Source of the DNA: Branchiostoma lanceolatum
Lineage: Eukaryota; Chordata; Leptocardii; Amphioxiformes; Branchiostomatidae
Assembly (NCBI RefSeq): GCF_035083965.1
Contig: NC_089723.1
Coordinates: 35,328,193 to 35,392,192, forward strand
Direction of reading: 5' to 3'
Length of the DNA: 64,000 nucleotides
The notes below the pieces were generated by a model that was given only the letters and a program-made list of their open reading frames with translations, was not told the origin of the DNA and did no database searches. Each line of letters starts with the position of its first letter. Position 1 is the first letter of the stretch. Position numbers and translations under genes: made by a program. Shown here piece by piece: positions 36,701-48,900 of the stretch.

Positions 36701-37769
36701 TGATGAGTCATACAAAGTTATCATGCAGTAGGGTTGTAAATTTATCATATACGTTAACGCCCTTGGTCATGCCCGGTCGTTATAAAGGAGTGAAAACAGT
36801 TTTTTAGAAGAAGAACTTTATTGCGCGACAATCGCAATAGGTAAAATGTAAGGCAACTTGTAGATTCATGACAGTTGAGCTATTGCTACTATCTAACGAC
36901 TTTAAAGAACTAATCTGCTTTATAGATAACAGTAAAGGCAATCTAACTACTAGTATGCATGCTAAAACTCTAGAAAAGAAACAGTATACAGCGTCAGGAA
37001 AGTATAACACTGTCTCGATTTTGCATAGAGTTGTAAGTAAGGAAAGTTTATTGCAAGTTCTAACCCGGAGGCATATTGCAAGTTCGTTTAACATTAAAAG
37101 GACGGACAGACAATGGGTAACAATACAACATAGCATGTGACTAGTCTAATTATTGACTATAAATTCTAACCCAGTATTGAGTTCGACTTCTTTTTCAAAG
37201 ACAGTAGAAGACGAATGATCCCACTTTTTCTGTAATGTGTGGGTTTTATGATGTCAAGAGGAGAGTAGGTTTTTTTGTGTGTCCGTAAACGAGGAGAAAA
37301 ATAAATTGACAAGAAGCCACAACTCTACCCCGGCCTCAGTGGGCGTTCTGACGCGTGCTTCCCGGGTCGCCAGCCAGGCGCGCCGACACTGCGGACACGG
37401 CCAAATGACCCGCACAATCACTTAAGCTCAGCCGGGGACATTTCGGAAGACATTTTCCGTAATTCCTTAACGAGAGCCGAGGCGTGGAAAGCGAGGGAAA
37501 AAGCTGATAAAACTTGGGCGCGAAATTGCACTTCGGACGCCTTGTCCTGATAACTCGATACATCACGCCTGAGGCCCAGGAAAAAAATGTGGTGTTTCCT
37601 GTTAAGTCATGAAAAAATACGGTTGGTAGCTAGGAATCTTTTCTTTTTTTTCTTTTTCAGATTTCGGCAGAAATGATTGATAAAACTGGAATGCATCAGG
37701 ATAATTTTCAACATCATATTGTAATCAATTCAGATATAGATTGTAAGGCAGGCACATTTAAGTATATTG
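33736..37769. other. Intergenic with two GC-richer islands
   Basis: Islands at about 33800-34440 and 37330-37570 are low-repeat and GC-richer. The stretch between them is AT-rich; around 36820-37090 it carries 'actttattgcgcgac' and 'agtttattgcaagttc' segments like reversed LINE tails. No gene is supported. Confidence 0.35.
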
Positions 37770-37990
37770 ATAAGCTGAACAAAGAAATAACGTTGCAATA
37801 TAAACTACACATTCTGACATCAATTGCTCAATGCAGCGAGGGGGCTCCAAATCTAAATATTTTGAGGTCCCAAGAAAACCTACCAACATACCAAGTATGA
37901 AGACAACACATCTAGGCATTCTCGAGTTATACTGTTTACAGACGGACGGACGCACACACACACACGAACGCTATGCAAAACATAACCTTC
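37770..37990 (-). repeat. 'GTGTGT...CATAACTCAAGAA' dispersed repeat (minus strand)
   Basis: Read on the minus strand: a GTGTGTGTG-like lead-in, 'cagtataactcgagaatgcc', 'ttcatacttggtatgttggt', then 'tttggagccccct'. The same order appears at 46392-46650, 58395-58690 and 60600-60765, all on the plus strand. A non-coding retroelement fragment is the likeliest explanation. Confidence 0.6.
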
Positions 37991-38594
37991 TCGGCGAAGG
38001 TAATAAGTAACGTTACAATGTTAACTACCCTTTCTTACATGGACTCGTCAATGCAACAAGTCTGTAATAAGGATATTTGCGACACAACGTGGATTCTGTT
38101 TTAAATTTTCATCACTCAGATGTCAGATAGAAAATGTTATGTCTCTTGCCAGCGGTCGACTAAAAAAAAGGGCTAACGTCGCCAGGTTTTTGCTAGGATC
38201 GGTCTGGTAACTGGAAACACAACATGTCTTTCCTCGGCCTAATATCTTCACGGCCCGGGGTTATATAGCCATGAACCCCGCCGGCCGATTGACTAGGCGC
38301 AAATTCTCCCGTCACTGGGGACGTCCCACCTCCATTACCTACTCCCAAATGCATTGTTTGTAACCAAGTAGTGACAACTTGATGTTCTTTTTTCCAGAAG
38401 GGAAACTGCGCCGCGCGACGCTATCGATGCCACAGAGAAACGCGAGCGAACGACGTTCCATTTGGACGATCCTTCACGGAGATAACGCGGAGTTCTCCGG
38501 ATAAAGTGACAGGAAGAAGAAGGAGCCGGCGCGGGAAAGAGCTCGACACGCCTCCAAGCCGACCCTTTCGACTTGACGGCGATCGCCGAGCGAC
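37991..38594. other. Intergenic, GC-richer towards the right
   Basis: About 38210-38590 is GC-rich and low in repeats ('cggcccggggttatatagcc', 'gaccctttcgacttgacggc'). No exon recognised. Confidence 0.35.
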
Positions 38595-38790
38595 CGTGCA
38601 GCGACCGAAATTGGATTTGTGTAATCCTTGATCTTCACATTGGGATATGATGATGCAAGATGTATTAAAGTATGATTTAAGAATTAAGACAACAAAGCAC
38701 ACAGAAATCATGAAAAATTGCTCTTTATCAATGCAATTCGTTGAGTGATCTGTCCGATTTTTGTCGCAGCCTTAAGTGGAAAAGGGGTGT
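38595..38790. mobile_element. 'AAGCGGGTATCTCACTG' foldback family, partial copy
   Basis: Interior wording 'gaccgaaattggatttgtgt', 'aatccttgatcttcacattg', 'atgatttaagaattaagaca', 'caatgcaattcgttgagtga' follows the family order. Ends are eroded. Confidence 0.6.
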
Positions 38791-39989
38791 AACTAGGACA
38801 TGGGAGACTCGCCTCACGTGGGGATATGGATCTGACGCTTTCTTATTGCAGAGAAAATGACGGCAGAAATGTAGCCTCCATAGCAGGCTCTACGTACCGG
38901 GCCTTTTTTCGGGGGCTTATAATACACTTTTTGCAGCCAGCCCGTAACCATCAGCCAGCTTGTACAGACATAAAAAATTATGTAACCGGAAAGGAATGTA
39001 GTTTTTAAAAAGAACCTTACATGGAAAATGATAGGCTATCTAATAGTGACTTCTATTGCGGGTAGCGGAAAACTGAATTCTTGAGTAATCAAATATTTCT
39101 CAGACATAAAAATAGTTCCATGGGATAGTGCATTACTATGAATAGTAGGCACGCACAACAACTAACTTAAAGTAAAAGAATGACCTATGTTCATGTGATG
39201 CATGCTATTTCATCGGCGGTTTGATATAATGGCAGTTATACTTTTAAATTCGATTAAAAAAACTGCAAATTGTTATCATTTTCAAACCTGAGAACTAGTA
39301 CTGTGGAAAAGTGGTGGTTACGTATTTTCACGATAGACGCAATCCCGTACAGGTGTTGCTTGTGACGCCTCCTTGCGGTTTACATGTACATTACACGGCT
39401 AGGTTCTTCCTGTTCAGAAGAGAATCTCCATCTGGTTGGGCACGCCCCTTTTTGTGGGATCAACACAAATAACAAACTAACAGGCGTCCTGATAGGTTCG
39501 TTACTTATTGTTTGTGATAGCGTTTACTCAATCTAATTTGGGTCACTCGAAATTAGGTCATCCGCCGACCTTTGCTTTCCACACTAAGAAAAACACCAGG
39601 TAAGGTGACTTAAGCTTACTTAACAAAATTGTCATTTCCAACCGATTTAAGCTTCCATTGTCTCAATCGTAGTGCATCAACTTCTGAATAATGCATAGCT
39701 ACACACGCATAGCTGTTGTCAGTGTTTAGTTGTGTCGATTTTGTCCTAGATATTCAGCAAAGCGTCGTTTGTGTACCGTTTTGTGTAACGTCCCGTAAGT
39801 CTTAATTATGTCATAAGGTCGACCTTTGTGCTATACTGCACCAAAATACACATTCGGTGAAAACGATTCGTGCTGTTACAATCAGCAGCATCAATGGGTC
39901 CTTTTCCGTTATTTTCGTGTCTTTGAAGCTATCATATGGCCATAGAATGCATTTTCTACATTGTAGAAGACCTTCCGTATTAGAGTAGG
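38791..39989. other. Intergenic; right part may be the LINE 3' tail
   Basis: No gene seen in 38791-39780. Part of 39780-39989 may be the 3' untranslated tail of the minus-strand LINE, but its end point cannot be fixed from one copy. Confidence 0.35.
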
Positions 39990-40007
39990 GTAGAATAGAA
40001 TTTTCGG

Positions 40008-41567
40008 TCAGGTAGGACTGTTCCAGTTTAGACCGCTCTTCATTGTTGAAATTCCTTTCCACTCAACTGTCATGGTGGGTTTGTGTGGGTGTTCCAAAGC
40101 TCTGTGGTTATACTTAACAGGGTGACATTCCTTGTACCTGTCGAATCTGGCTTTGAAGGCATTCACTGAGGGAGCATTGATTACTTCTTTTGGGAGACCG
40201 TTCCACCAGGGGATTACCCTGTGTTTGAAGAATAGCAACCTCCTGTTTGTTTTTGTGAATGTTCTTCTTAGCCGCAAGCTTGTCCTAGCCTCAGATTGTA
40301 TCTCGGGTATGCATGGGGTGGTGTCAAACAGCCCATGTGCATATTTAAAGGCGTTGATTAGGTCCACCCGTAGCCTTCTGTAGAGCAGAGTTGGTAGTTT
40401 CAGTGTTCGCAGTCTTTCCTCATAGGTGAAATCTAGCAGGCCTGGTACCCTTTTAGTGGCTCTCCTCTGAACATTTTCCACCATTTCCACCATTTTCCAC
40501 GTACCGGGTGACCATATTGGTACGCCATTTTCGAGGTGAGGCCTCACAAGGGATTTGTATAGTGTTACAAACATGACATTGTCGATATGTGAGAAGGTTC
40601 TCCAGAGCAAACCTGCCATTTTGTTGGCTTTAGATACGGCCAAAGTCACATGCTTCTCAAAAGACAGCTCACGATCTGTAGTGATCCCAAGGTCTTTCTC
40701 ATAGCTACTAGACTCTAGATAAACTGATTTACCCGTGTGATCCATCATATGGTATCTGAAGTCTGGGTGTTTAGTGCCGATTCTGAGCACCGTACATTTA
40801 CTTGGGTGAAACTTGAGCTGCCAAGATATGGCCCAATCTTGAAGACGGGTCAGGTCGTCTTGAAGTAATTGGCACTCCTTGGGTTCACACACTGTGCGGT
40901 ATAACTTTGTGTCGTCCGCGAAAAGTTTCAGCTTGCTGCTCACAACTTCCGGCATGTCGTTAACAAAGAGTGTGAATAAAACTGGCCCCAGGATACTACC
41001 ATGGGGGACTCCACTGGTCACTGGCGCCCACGTCGACCTAGCCCCGTTTACGCACACTCTTTGCTTCCATTGATTGAGAAAAGAGTCAATCCACTGTAGT
41101 AGTTGCCCTTTGATACCATAGCTTTCAATTTTAGCAATTAAGCGCTTGATTGGTACTGAATCAGACGCTTTTTCAAAGTCTAGGTATATACTGTCCACGG
41201 GTTTGTCATTGTCTAGCCATTCGGTCCAGTCGTCTAGACACTCGAGTAGTTGTGTAGTGGTGGATCTTCCAGGTAAAAACCTATGCTGGTGCGTTGTAAA
41301 CAAGTTATTGTTCTTCATGTTGTTAACAACTGCGTCCCTAATCATACTTTCCATGACTTTACCAGCGACGGATGTAAGGCTTACAGGTCTGTAATTGGAT
41401 GCCTCTTTTTTGTTGCCTTTCTTGAAAATGGGTGTGATATCACCCGTTTTCCATTCCTGTGGTAGCCTGCCTTCCCTGAGAGATTTGGTGAATATGGCAG
41501 AGAGTGGCACAGACAGGGGTGTTGCCAGTTCTTTCAGAACTCTGGGGTGGATACCATCGGGACCCAT
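40008..41567 (-). CDS. LINE reverse transcriptase, RT core open (519 aa)
   Basis: Copies the element's RNA into DNA at a nicked chromosomal target. Visible RT motifs are GNKKEASNYRPVSLTS (about residues 51-66), motif A with catalytic Asp130 in YLDFEKASDSV, motif B SGVPHGSILGPVLF (about 185-198), and motif C FADD (216-219). Two positions depart from the usual family wording: the Phe of 'KAFD' is Ser, and the Gln of 'PQGS' is His. The metal-binding aspartates remain. A C-terminal part typical of CR1-like proteins follows. The frame continues upstream beyond this ATG, through a TAG at 41688-41690, to at least 41964, so the present ATG is internal to the original protein. It is unlikely to be functional. 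Confidence 0.9.
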   Translation of the reverse strand: MGPDGIHPRVLKELATPLSVPLSAIFTKSLREGRLPQEWKTGDITPIFKKGNKKEASNYRPVSLTSVAGKVMESMIRDAVVNNMKNNNLFTTHQHRFLPGRSTTTQLLECLDDWTEWLDNDKPVDSIYLDFEKASDSVPIKRLIAKIESYGIKGQLLQWIDSFLNQWKQRVCVNGARSTWAPVTSGVPHGSILGPVLFTLFVNDMPEVVSSKLKLFADDTKLYRTVCEPKECQLLQDDLTRLQDWAISWQLKFHPSKCTVLRIGTKHPDFRYHMMDHTGKSVYLESSSYEKDLGITTDRELSFEKHVTLAVSKANKMAGLLWRTFSHIDNVMFVTLYKSLVRPHLENGVPIWSPGTWKMVEMVENVQRRATKRVPGLLDFTYEERLRTLKLPTLLYRRLRVDLINAFKYAHGLFDTTPCIPEIQSEARTSLRLRRTFTKTNRRLLFFKHRVIPWWNGLPKEVINAPSVNAFKARFDRYKECHPVKYNHRALEHPHKPTMTVEWKGISTMKSGLNWNSPT

Positions 41568-41687
41568 AGCTTTCTTGTGGTTCAGGTTTTTGAGTCGGAT
41601 ACATACTTTGTCTGCAGATAAGTCAATTTTTGTGAGTTTCTCATTGTACTGTCTCTTTGTTGTATCAGGAATACTGTCAACTTTTTC

Positions 41688-42300
41688 CTAAGTGAAGGTG
41701 CTTATGAAGAACTTGTTAAGACTTTCTGCTTTCTCAGTGTCGGTCGTTGCTACAGATGTGCCGTCAACCAGCTCAGGAATTATCTCACTTGTTTTTGACT
41801 TTCTCTTCACATACTTCCAGAAGAGTTTAGTGTTCTCTTTTATGTTTCTTGCCATTTGCTTCTTGTAGTTCTTTACCGATTTTCTAGCCACCCATCTTGC
41901 CTGGTTTCTTGCCTTGGTGTATTTCAAATAGTCATCATGGTGTTTAGTTGCCGTGTACCTCTTTCATGCCTTTTGCTTTTTATTCAGTTTATCAATTGTT
42001 TCTCTATTCTTCCAGGGTAGCTCATCTTTTTTGTGTGAGATTTCCTGGGTATGTGTTCCTGCACAGCCGCTCTAACAGTATTGGAGAAGAGTGTCCAACT
42101 TTGTTCGGTGTCCTTATCTTGGAGAAATTCTTCCCAGTCTCGATCTAACTCGTGTGCCATGGCTTCGTAGTTTCCCTTGTTGTATCGGGTGTATTCAGAG
42201 TTCTCATGTGTTCTTGCTGTGTAGCAGTTAAAGTTAAATGATAACATGATATGATCACGTTTACCGATGGGATGACATGTGTTCAATCATGTTGCTCTCG
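41688..42300 (-). pseudogene. Broken endonuclease end and linker of the LINE
   Basis: Minus-strand pieces read, in order: the endonuclease end with a PIGKRDH box (the family's SDH motif with Ser replaced by Arg), the linker with 'WKNRETIDKLNKKQKA', an in-frame TGA at 41964-41966 where relatives would be expected to have Trp, then 'KRYTATKHHDDYLKYTKARN', then a TAG at 41688-41690. Frameshifts lie near 42268 and 42017. Joining the frames is only needed to see the homology; the copy is inactive. Confidence 0.8.
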
Positions 42301-42360
42301 TTCGTAAAAACAAGGTCAAGTGTATTGCTCTCCTGACTAGTCCTGTAGCGTGTGGGAATA

Positions 42361-42930
42361 TGTTAGTATCGTTAACTTCAGAGCTGCTGCGAAGCGTGCC
42401 CAATCCACGATCGACTGTCAGCCGTAGCGAATAGTTAAATACAAACACCCCGGCTTGTCCGTTATGTGGTGTTTTGATACCCGGTTACTTGAGTCTAAAA
42501 TATGCCGACTGCCAAGCTTGGTTTCAGAATGAGATCCAGTAAGGGCATTTTAAACTATAACTTCGATTTCTAGTGTTCACTCTAAGAGACTTAGTGAGGA
42601 TATGCAGAAAGGTGGCTGCGCTTCATAGCAAGCCGTTCTATCTTACAAACCATGTGGCAGTCTAGTACATCATGTAGCTGCGTTAAGTAGTCGCTAATTT
42701 CAGTATAAAATGTAGAAAACTATGGCAATGGTGTCAAAACTGAATGCAAAAAGGTTCAAATAATGAATTTTGAATTCAATGTATGATATGTACTAAAACG
42801 TTAATAATTATGTACAAAATCCATTTATTTGAATTGTACAAGTGAGTTGTGAGTTTTTTGTCACATCGGACTTTGAACACTTGCTTTTATCTACCCCTCT
42901 GTCAATCTAGGTGTGACAACAACATCAGTG
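42361..42930 (+). other. Upstream region of the MFSD2-like gene
   Basis: AT-rich sequence. Immediately before the start codon, 'cttttatctacccctctgtcaatctag' contains a good pyrimidine tract and AG (42909-42910). The start codon may therefore lie in a second exon preceded by an untranslated first exon that I cannot place. No TATA box is assigned. Confidence 0.35.
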
Positions 42931-45900
42931 ATGGCGGACGGACGGAAAAAGATCACGTTTTGGAACAGGCTTAGTTATTCCTTCAGCACTGTTCCAAACT
43001 ACATGTCCCAGTTTTCGGTATCCCTATATCTACCTTTGTTTCTTTTAGAGGTCGTCCAGGTAAGAACTGTTTTCTTTACTGATTTTCTGTCATTTTTAGC
43101 AAGAGTACATCTGTGATTGTAAGAGTAATCTATGAGATGATAGCAATAGAACCATACAACACGAGCAAGAAGGAATGTAGCTTTGGCAAGTTTCTATTCA
43201 TAATCAATGCTATCATAACAAGAGTTCAAAGATCTCACGACTACGTCAAATGTTTAGAGTTCCTTTTTTGTATGATTGATTGCAGTTCATCAATTATGCA
43301 AATGTGGTTTATATCAACACTGGTAATATGTCAAGGGTGAAGCCCCCTGAAACATAAACAAAACATGTCTGGACATCATTATGCAAATCGAAAAATGGTC
43401 CAGACCTTATTACCAACAATTTCTATCATTGCGCATGCGTACTCGAAAGTGTGAACGAGCTTATTCAAGGAAACTGTTTTCTGTCTTTTTAAAGCTCCCA
43501 CCAGGACGCGTTCCCATAGTAACGGCCACGTGCCGGGTTCTGTGGGCCCTGGCCTTCCCATTGGTCGGCTATCTTGTCAACAGGACCAACACGAGATGGG
43601 GCAAACTCAAGCCATGGTAGGGTAACCTCTTTTAATTTTAAACAAATAAATCTTGTTTTCTAACAGTATTGCTCAATGCAAGGCCAGTATTGCTCTTTTT
43701 GGCCACTTGTAGGCACTAGGCTTAGTTAAAGATGTAAGGAGATAGCGGTGTACATTGGTTTTGAAGGCTTGTGGGTTGTATGTGTGTGGGAAGAACTCCC
43801 CAGGTAGAGTGTTCTACATCCTAGTAGAATCTATTGCTGTTGAAAGACTTACATCAGACAATTATTGTTAGAAGTTGCAAGTTAGCTGCACGTAAGTGTG
43901 GCAGATTAAAGCCAAGCATTTCTGTGGAGAGCTGAATAGTGCAATAATAGATTTCAAAGTAAATAGTGTAAAATAAGGGCAAAAACTGTAACGTAGTTTT
44001 TCCATTTTCTCCCGTTGCACTATGATGCCAAACCTTTAGTTCCAAATGTAATCCTACAAATTATGTATGATCACTGTATACAGAATTTATAGCAAAGTCA
44101 AGTATATATTGTACATATGATATATGACAATGGACTTACCGTTGATTTATTCCCCCGACCATTTTTAGGATGTTTGTGGCGGTGTTCCCAACGGCTGTTA
44201 CCTACTTCTTCACGTGGTTTTCTGTCGGGACGTCCGGGGAGACGGGCAAGCTGGTCTGGTTCACGTTCTTCACCTGCGCCTTCTACGTCTTCAGTGCGGT
44301 AAGTCTTCAGAATGTTCGAAGATACCGTGGCCGACAGGTACAAAGAACGGCACACTTTTCCTGGGCGACTCACTTTTCCTGCGCGACACACCGTCTTTTC
44401 CTGCGCGACGCACCGCCTTTGGCTGCGCGACACACCATTTTTTACTGCACGACACACCGTCTTTTTGCGACCTTTCAATCTGTATCTGTCTGTGCCTTTT
44501 ATGTCCTCATCTCGGTATAGTAAGTGTTCAAAGTGTTCCATGAATTCTAAAGCGGGTTTCTCACTGCGACCTGTTGGAGACCTCGCTGCAACCGAGCGAG
44601 TTTGCTGAGCGCTCAACAAATTTCATCGATATAGAACGAATTTGTTTAAGCTTTGGGTGCTCAGTGTTGTACTTTTGGTCATACATGTATGTTTTGCATT
44701 ATATTCCTATTATAAAGTCAAGGGTAACGCAAATCCAGTTTAAGTAAAAAGGAAAGTGAACCAGTCAGAATTGTCCTAAGGAAGGTGACAGACGGTCACT
44801 GAAACGTCGGTCTTTCAAAAATACTTGGTTGTGCACGAAGAACTTTGTTATGAAGTACATTAGTGACGTATCAACCTGATGATACTGTTCACAGGGTTTC
44901 TTCAGGGGCCCTGTCACACGTTTGCGCATAATCATGTGTGCGTGAGTTGTGCATTAACATTTTTTTCGTTTAAGTAAGGTTTGTGGGGAAAAAGTTGTTT
45001 TCTACTTTGACCCAACTTTGTGCAGCCTAGTGATCAAACCCGAGAAATCACTTATTTGGCAGCAAACTTAACCTAGCTAAACCTAAAACATGTTGATACG
45101 CAACTCACGCGGGCTTGTATATACGCACGGCTTAAGAACGTCTCCCCAATCTTTCTTGTTTGTTTTGATGATATGCGTCTTCGTTTTGTTTCGGGATCTC
45201 TAGGGTTACGGTATTCCACAGAACTCTCTGGTGATGTTTGCCACTGACGAACCAAGGGAACGGGACATCCTTAATGCTTTCGGTAGGTGGTACTGTCACG
45301 GAGGTTTGAATATATAGATTTCATATACCAAAAATGGTTACTCAAGCAACTGGATAAAATTTTGAAACAGTCAGGCCTTTCAGACAGTCAGACGTTTCAG
45401 ACAGCATCCGCTATCTTTCGTCAGTGACAGTGACAATTTTATCCAGTTGCTTGAGTAACTAATTTGGCGTATCGTATTACCTGGATGTCTAACCTTCATC
45501 AACGTAGATTTCATATACTTATTCAATCGCATCTATAATCTCAACATTTAGAATTGAACCGCAGCTTTAGATATCATTTCAGGACAAAATCAAGGACAAG
45601 GTTACTTAAGGACACTTATGACATTACAGAAGCTACGTGAGACAAAGAATTATCGTGACCACTATCAGAGCTAAAGGGACTAAAGGGACAGATAACCGGC
45701 GTCATTTATGGATATACTACTATATATATGTAATAATCGTCAATTTTTCTAAGTTAGTCAACATCAATTCTGGACAAATTTAAGTTCGACGACAAATAGA
45801 TAAGTCCTCAAAGTCAGGACAAGGTCGGCCGATTTTTCCCCCATAGATCAAAGTAAGTTTTAGTCTCAGTCTGTGCCTGGGTGTCTCCAGGACAAGCCAG

Positions 45901-48900
45901 TCTCTTTTTTGGCTGTGGTGAAGCTAGTACCCAATGTACGTTTAGAAACCTTCGATCAGCGTGGAATTGTACCAATCCCCCTGACGCCACCGATATTGTG
46001 CCCTTGGGAAAGGCACTTTACCTAACTCCACCCAGGTGCAGAAATGGGCATGTTTGTTTTGTGTACGTGGCACAATTAAAATAATTCATGAAAAAATTGA
46101 GTACGGTGACACGTCGTCCTTACTTCTGTCTAAAAAAGCGAAGCAAAAACAAAATGTACCAAAGTTATACAAAATGCCCACAGCTGTAGGTGGCAGTATG
46201 CTGGCGACTTTTGCCGGTACTCTGATTCCCTCGTCGACCCTGACTGCGTTCGGCGCCCCCGTGGGGTACGACCCGTGCACCGGCAACGGCACCAACGGCA
46301 CCGCCGGGACCAACGGGACCCACCCCGGAGCCTCGCTAGCTGTGGAGGTAGGAGGTAGTCTCACAAGGGAACTCAATCTGTTACCTTCATAAAAGAATGG
46401 AGGTATTGTTTTGGGTCCGTCTGTCTGTGTGTGTATCTGTGTGTGTGTGTGTGTTTCTGGATATCAGTGGTCAGCATAACTTAAGAACCTCCGGATGGAT
46501 TGCGATGAAATTTGGTAAGTGGGTAGGTGTTAGGAAGGCAAAGGTCAGGGTCGGTTTTTGGGCCCCTGGTGTGTGACCTTGGTACTGCAGCAGAACTTCC
46601 GGGTTTTGTATCTTTTGTCCTTGACATGCAATGGTCTTGATTTTTTTGTGGCTTGTGATGTAAGGGAGAAGTGGTGTACATATGGGCGTCCTCGAAGTTT
46701 GTTCTACAATGTAGCTGCAATGCGCATTTAAGAAGAATACGACTTTCCAAACTCTGTCAGAATTTATAGTCAACTGTCGCCGACGACTTTTAAAGACTAG
46801 TAGGCAACGTCACCGTCAAACTCCCAATAACAAGTAATACCACCATTAAAATGCCAACCATGGTCTGGAGAAGGTCGCCTATGTGTGACAGGTGCTTAAG
46901 TGGACGACATAAGGTCTCCACACAAGGTCTGCTATCTTTAAGGTAAAAGTCTCAACTAATCCTCCAATGCACACTTCCAGAAAGAGGCCTTCATGGTGTC
47001 GGCTGCAGCTATCGCCGGCATATATGTCCTGTGTGGCCTGGTGGGAGTCTTTGGTGTACCCGAGAGAAAAGGTGAGCTTTTTGCTGAACATCTAATACGT
47101 GTCGAGTGGAGGAGGGAACTGTCGAATATTATTAGAGAGGAGGTGTAGGGCATTGCCTAGCAAGAACTGATTTTTTTTCTTAAAACATGTTTTAATACAG
47201 ATCACTAACATTGGTTTATTGGTAAAAAGACTTCCATTAGTGAAGTACACAAGTCCATTAGTGAAGTACACTATTCTTCCTGGAGTCACATAACATACAC
47301 ATTACATTGGAACACATGCACATAACATTACACAATATATAAATGTTTACATAACATAACATGATCGTCAGGCTAGTCTAAGGCGAAATATCGGTACTAC
47401 ACAATGTAGTTTATTCAATTTCATAGTTGTATACTAGTATAAGTCTAATACTAGTATAGGATGAAATTGCAGTGTGTAAGCAAGTCTTACAACTTAGTTA
47501 CCTCTTTCTATCTCCTGGTAATATACTTTTTGAATAACTTTTATTTTCATGTTATGAAACGTTTATTGCAGTACTACATTGCTATCTAATACGGGAGAAG
47601 CGCAAGGTCAATAGAAACGGAGAATTAACTTTTAAAGAATTACACCCCTCCTATTTTCAGACGTGAAACCGGACAGCAGGATGAAAAGTGGCCTCCATAC
47701 CAAGTCGGTGATAAAACATCTCTTCACGTTCCGACCTTTCATCTGCCTGCTGTTCATAACTGGGTTCTTGAACATGGGAGGGGAGGTAAAGTACCCGTCA
47801 CACATTCAGAACCTTCCCACGACTTTTTTTTATCTATTAATCAACAAAAGTATACACAGGACACAGAGATGATGCACTCTAGCAAGTACACGTGGCTGAT
47901 TAATCTCCAAGCATGTCTAACGGTTGCAAAGACCGTATCCAACTGGCAAAAGAAGTTTTCCGGGTAGCAATAAAAACTCATTTTGCCAGTTGGATACGGT
48001 CTTTGCAACCATTAGATCTGCTTGGAGATTAGTAGCTAATATCAAACATCACCTCTGAAATAGAATACAATATCAATAAGTAACAGCATTTGGGTAGTCC
48101 AATACAAAAGCAATATGATAAACACAGTCATACTAAGTTTTGAAACGTTTGCTAACTACGATATAAGCCTGGGTCAAGCCCAAATTTCACTATTACATTC
48201 CACTATCTTGCTCCTGACTACTCCCCAATCAAGGTCGTCGCTCGGTTGGGAGTAGTCTGGACATAATCCATCCCATTCTAGCTCCATTTCACCCCTCCAA
48301 TCACATCTGAGAAGAACATGGCTTTCCCGAGTTTGATTTGTCAAAATTCATAGTCTGATCAAGGAGGTTATATAACCTCCTTGGTCTGATGTGGCAGACG
48401 ACTTATGAATGGGCCTGTCCTTGGCGCTGAACACCCATACCACTAGGCAACCTCGCCGACCTATTCTCAACCACAGGTGACTTTTTTCACGACTAACTCC
48501 CAACCATAGTCGGGAAGCCATGTGACACGTGTTTCTCTTAAGCTTATCCTACGGTAGTGACACAAATTAAAGCAATGTAAAACAACGAAACAAAAAAGTC
48601 AGACTTGTGTAAATTTTGTCTTAGCTGCAGTCATCTGTTTTAATCGATGGGATATTGGAATTCTCTTTTTACACAACCGGTCACTTCTTACCTGATGACG
48701 TTTCAGTGTCTGTCAGGCACCTTCTTCAGAACCTCTAACTGGAGTATTGCTTCTCGCCGCTATAAGTAGCCGATGTATATGTTATAGCGTCGAGAAGCAG
48801 TACTCCAGTCAGAAGCTCTGAAGAAGGTGTCTGACAGACACCGAAACGTCAGCAGGTAAGAAGTGACTGGTTGTGTAAAAAAGAAAACTCCAATATCCTA

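Larger units (their letters stand above)
39990..42360 (-). mobile_element. 5'-truncated CR1-like non-LTR retrotransposon
   Basis: In minus-strand order it reads: the end of an AP endonuclease domain (residues like IPTRYRTSQESNTLDLVFTN, about 42355-42280), a linker, and a reverse transcriptase (41690-40008). The order and the FADD catalytic box fit the CR1/L2-type LINEs. Homology stops at about 42355, so most of the endonuclease and any ORF1 are missing, the usual result of incomplete reverse transcription. Two frameshifts (about 42268 and 42017) and two in-frame stops (41964-41966 and 41688-41690) show that it is dead. The exact 3' end is not resolved. Confidence 0.85.

Noticed and set aside
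44098..44619. 173-codon minus-strand frame
   Set aside because: Antisense of transporter exon 3 and of the 22-bp minisatellite.
46036..46183. Longer version of transporter exon 5 using the upstream open frame
   Set aside because: It would break the phase with exon 4 and add Lys-rich residues absent from the family; the AG at 46182-46183 restores both phase and alignment.
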